Shown: in pieces, positions 61,892 through 64,000 of the stretch
How the letters are laid out: the number at the start of each line of letters is the position of its first letter
How positions within the stretch are numbered: the first letter of the stretch is position 1
From: Alphaproteobacteria bacterium
GTDB lineage: Bacteria > Pseudomonadota > Alphaproteobacteria > Micavibrionales > Micavibrionaceae
NCBI GenBank assembly: GCA_020443295.1
Contig: JAGRIJ010000049.1
Coordinates: 1-64,000 of the forward strand
Length of the DNA: 64,000 nt
Direction: 5' to 3'
Translations under genes and position numbers: made by a program
The notes under the pieces: generated by a model
What the model saw: the letters and a program-made list of their open reading frames with translations, nothing else
What the model was told of the DNA's origin: nothing
The model's database searches: none

Positions 61892-62449
61892 ATGCACATC
61901 ATTCTGAGTATACTGGGCGCTATCGTCACGATTTTATTTTATTTGAGCATCATGAGCCGCTCCGGTCTGAATTTCAGATGGCTGACATGGCTGGACCCTT
62001 TCGCGTGGAATCGCCGCCGGAAATGGCAACAAACCCTCAACGCCGACCCTGCCTTCACGATCAAGGACCCGATGGAAGCAACGGCCTGCCTGCTGTTTGT
62101 CGCCGCAAAATGCTCGGGCGAAATTTCAAGGGAACAAAAAGAAACGATCGTCCGCCTTTTTGAAGAAGAATTCCACATGAATGAAACCCGGGCTCGGGAA
62201 CTTCTGACCTCTTGCAGCTTTATGATCCCGGACGAACAAAAAATCATAGACCGGATCGAAGGCTTTCTGGAACCGAGCCTGCTGCATTTCGACCAGCACC
62301 AGAAAGACGCAGCCCTTGAACTGCTCGGAAAAGTCATTACCTGCGAAGGTCAGCCGACTGAAAAACAAACGGAGCTGGTTGAAAAAGTAAAACTTCAGTT
62401 CTTCGGCCACCCTCGTTCTGAAGAAAACAAATGGGGACACGGATCATAA
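61892..62449 (+). CDS. TerB-like protein with N-terminal membrane segment
   Basis: The 185-residue protein has one N-terminal hydrophobic segment (ILSILGAIVTILFYLSIM) and then a helical domain with ATACLLFVAAKCSGEISREQK. The acidic and helical pattern is that of TerB, a family linked to tellurite resistance and phage or stress responses. It starts with AGGAAA upstream. Whether it has TerB-type metal sites cannot be seen. Confidence 0.65.
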   Translation: MHIILSILGAIVTILFYLSIMSRSGLNFRWLTWLDPFAWNRRRKWQQTLNADPAFTIKDPMEATACLLFVAAKCSGEISREQKETIVRLFEEEFHMNETRARELLTSCSFMIPDEQKIIDRIEGFLEPSLLHFDQHQKDAALELLGKVITCEGQPTEKQTELVEKVKLQFFGHPRSEENKWGHGS

Positions 62450-62459
62450 TCCCCCCGCA

Positions 62460-63233
62460 TCAGTGCTTTTTTTGCTCATCTCTGAGAGCTTGAATCTCGT
62501 CGAGGATTTGATCGGCCTCTTTCTGGTATTTCTTGTTCCTGAAGACAAGATTCCCCGTTTCAACATTAAGAGAATACAGCTTTGAGTGCACGAAATAGAA
62601 CTTGAGCAGTTTCTCATAGGCTTGAATCAGCTGGTCCTCTTTTTCGAAGTAATCGACAAGACTGCTCATTTGATCTTTTTTCATGTCTTCCCAAGTCGAT
62701 AGCAGATCTTTTTTAACGTCTTCAGGCTTATCGGCCAAAAGCGCGTCAACGACCTTGTCCGATTTCGGAAAGATATTAACGATTTGCTGCCCCTTCTTCC
62801 TGAGCATCGGCGCAATATCATCGCGAAAAGTCTTGTAGCTTTTTTCTGCGTTTTCGGTTCCGTTGAGATTATAGGGATCGGCAACAGCTTTAAGAATCCT
62901 GCGGTCCTTTTTGTATTCGCTCGTTTCTTTATGAAGGTCTTTAATGAAATTATTCAAAAAAGACTCGAACTCCTTGGCAAAACGCTCATTGGGAGAGAGG
63001 TCCTGAAGATTGGGAGAAGAAGATTCGGCGGCCTGATTCTCCGGTGAAACAGCCGGATCGGTTGGCGTGTCCGCGGCAGGCCGGGATCCGCCGGGAGGCG
63101 TCTGCTGCTGAACAACAACGACAGGCGGCCGGAGATTGGTCAAAATCCCAAGAAAGAAACTTCCCGCCAGCAGCAGGGCCAGAAAAAAACCGGAAAAGAA
63201 GTAAAAATAAGCCTGATTTTTGCAGCTGAACAT
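62460..63233 (-). CDS. Membrane-anchored helical protein, related to its neighbour
   Basis: The 257-residue protein has one membrane segment near its start (YFYFFSGFFLALLLAGSFFLG), a Pro/Ala-rich linker and a long charged helical domain. The C-terminal region resembles that of the next gene: FEKEDQLIQAYEKLLKFYFV against FDLQAKFLKTYQKLVTFIL. No family is recognised. The two genes are on the same strand, 66 bases apart, so probably share a transcript. Confidence 0.65.
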   Translation of the reverse strand: MFSCKNQAYFYFFSGFFLALLLAGSFFLGILTNLRPPVVVVQQQTPPGGSRPAADTPTDPAVSPENQAAESSSPNLQDLSPNERFAKEFESFLNNFIKDLHKETSEYKKDRRILKAVADPYNLNGTENAEKSYKTFRDDIAPMLRKKGQQIVNIFPKSDKVVDALLADKPEDVKKDLLSTWEDMKKDQMSSLVDYFEKEDQLIQAYEKLLKFYFVHSKLYSLNVETGNLVFRNKKYQKEADQILDEIQALRDEQKKH

Positions 63234-63299
63234 GCACTCACTATAAGCTGAAAAAACAGATTTTCAAACGGATAGTAAGAAAACAAAAACCAACAGAAA

Positions 63300-64000
63300 C
63301 TATATGGGCGCTCCGGCCCGCATATCTTTAATGAGTTGCGTCTGCTCGTAATTGATCTTCTTTAACTCATCGTAGAGCTTGGCATACATGCCGCGAACGC
63401 TGGCATCGTAGAAAGACAGGTTTTTATATTCAGAACTGTAATAGTAGCTTCCGCCCCTTTCCAGAATGAATGTGACAAGCTTCTGATAGGTCTTAAGAAA
63501 CTTGGCCTGCAAATCGAAATACTTGTTTGATTTCAGGATGAAATCCTTATGCGCACTCTCCGCGACTTTCTCAATGATTGCCCGGTCCTCGGGGGAGAAA
63601 CCGTCAAGAGAGGTTTTAAAATCAGTCTGGTAGGTATCGATATACTCATTCATTTTCGTATAATTTTCGGTCACAGCGTCCTTGGCGTTGTTCAGGTCTC
63701 TGCGAAACTCGGTGCTCCGGCGCGTCACTTCAAACTTAAAGGGCTCCAGCAGTTCAAAAAGGCGCTCTTTATACGTATTGTCGATATCCGCAAAACCGAA
63801 AAGAAGCACGCTAAGACTATAGAGCCGGGCATCAAGCTTCTCGGCTTTTTTGGCTTCTGCGACTTGGGAAGAGAAAATCCTCGGAACGACTGGATCAAGC
63901 GTTTCCTCTTCGGCAATCTGGGGCTTGGGAGTGTACTGCCCCTTGATCTGGGCAAACGCGCTGTGCCCCATGGAAAACGGAACACAAAAACAGGAAACTG
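63300..64000 (-). CDS. Secreted helical protein (partial, start beyond the right edge)
   Basis: The reverse strand reads open to the window edge. The visible 5' part ends FSMGHSAFA-QIKGQ, the end of a probable signal peptide, so the first methionine seen at 63971 is within the leader and the real start lies outside. The remaining 223 residues are charged and helical, with KFEVTRRSTEFRRDLNNAKD and QLIKDMRAGAP. It resembles the preceding protein in layout. No family is recognised. Confidence 0.6.
   Translation of the reverse strand, partial: VSCFCVPFSMGHSAFAQIKGQYTPKPQIAEEETLDPVVPRIFSSQVAEAKKAEKLDARLYSLSVLLFGFADIDNTYKERLFELLEPFKFEVTRRSTEFRRDLNNAKDAVTENYTKMNEYIDTYQTDFKTSLDGFSPEDRAIIEKVAESAHKDFILKSNKYFDLQAKFLKTYQKLVTFILERGGSYYYSSEYKNLSFYDASVRGMYAKLYDELKKINYEQTQLIKDMRAGAPI

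Noticed and set aside
1-64000. CRISPR arrays, prophage, rRNA, transposase genes, origin
   Set aside because: I saw no regularly spaced repeat array, integrase, structural phage gene, rRNA or transposase motif. The direct and tandem repeats are too few for an array.

Overview
This looks like a chromosomal segment of a Gram-negative alphaproteobacterium. The evidence is lipoprotein and outer-membrane genes, an ELM1-family gene, a CtlX-type hydrolase, a Flp pilin, an ECF sigma factor with adjoining membrane regulators, and a LuxI/LuxR pair. GC content is moderate to high by eye. Many small proteins have no recognisable family, which would suit a poorly sampled lineage; a Micavibrio-like order is only a guess. 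I see no rRNA, CRISPR array, prophage or intact insertion sequence. There is one tRNA, reading CAT.

Layout. 1-4.7 kb: rsmI (cut by the left edge) divergent from an LpoA-like lipoprotein, then a DUF2946 protein and a His/Met-rich outer-membrane protein that suggest copper handling, then a TetR regulator. 4.8-10 kb: an orphan 460-aa protein, a LapG-like cysteine peptidase, and a peroxide-defence locus (ahpC-ahpD divergent from oxyR). 10-13.4 kb: an operon of EF-hand protein, ECF sigma factor, membrane protein and CnrX/Spy-like sensor, then an AMIN-domain lipoprotein. 13.6-19.2 kb: two duplicated membrane proteins, a WecA/MraY-family transferase, a lone Flp pilin, a decayed gene and a split MnmC pair. 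19.3-23.4 kb: an M3 oligopeptidase and AT-richer orphan genes. 23.7-27.5 kb: an exported AHL-lactonase-like enzyme beside a complete LuxR-LuxI module with a lux box, plus a small unknown gene and an XRE regulator. 27.7-31.4 kb: CtlX-like hydrolase, rlmJ, an SGNH hydrolase and a membrane protein. 31.4-41.3 kb: GDP-L-fucose genes (manC, fcl, gmd), a UDP-glucuronate-type epimerase, a sterol-desaturase-family enzyme, tsaC/sua5 and anmK. 41.3-52.6 kb: tyrS, small orphans, a YhdP/AsmA giant, bcp, cysteine desulfurase with ferredoxin, and mnmA. 52.6-64 kb: two related small proteins, tRNA, a patatin, DUF2207, hydrolases, CHAP and ELM1 proteins, a lipid kinase, a TerB-like protein and two secreted or anchored alpha-helical proteins.

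Working together. RNA modification is well represented: rsmI, mnmD/mnmC, rlmJ, tsaC and mnmA, with the cysteine desulfurase able to supply sulfur. Envelope genes (LpoA, AMIN, WecA, GDP-fucose, AnmK, YhdP, CHAP) form a second theme. The most interesting part is 23.7-27.5 kb. There, signal synthesis, signal reception and a probable exported signal-degrading enzyme lie together, and the enzyme's promoter region carries a perfect palindrome and an exact tandem repeat. The ECF/EF-hand operon is a second candidate for an unusual signalling system.
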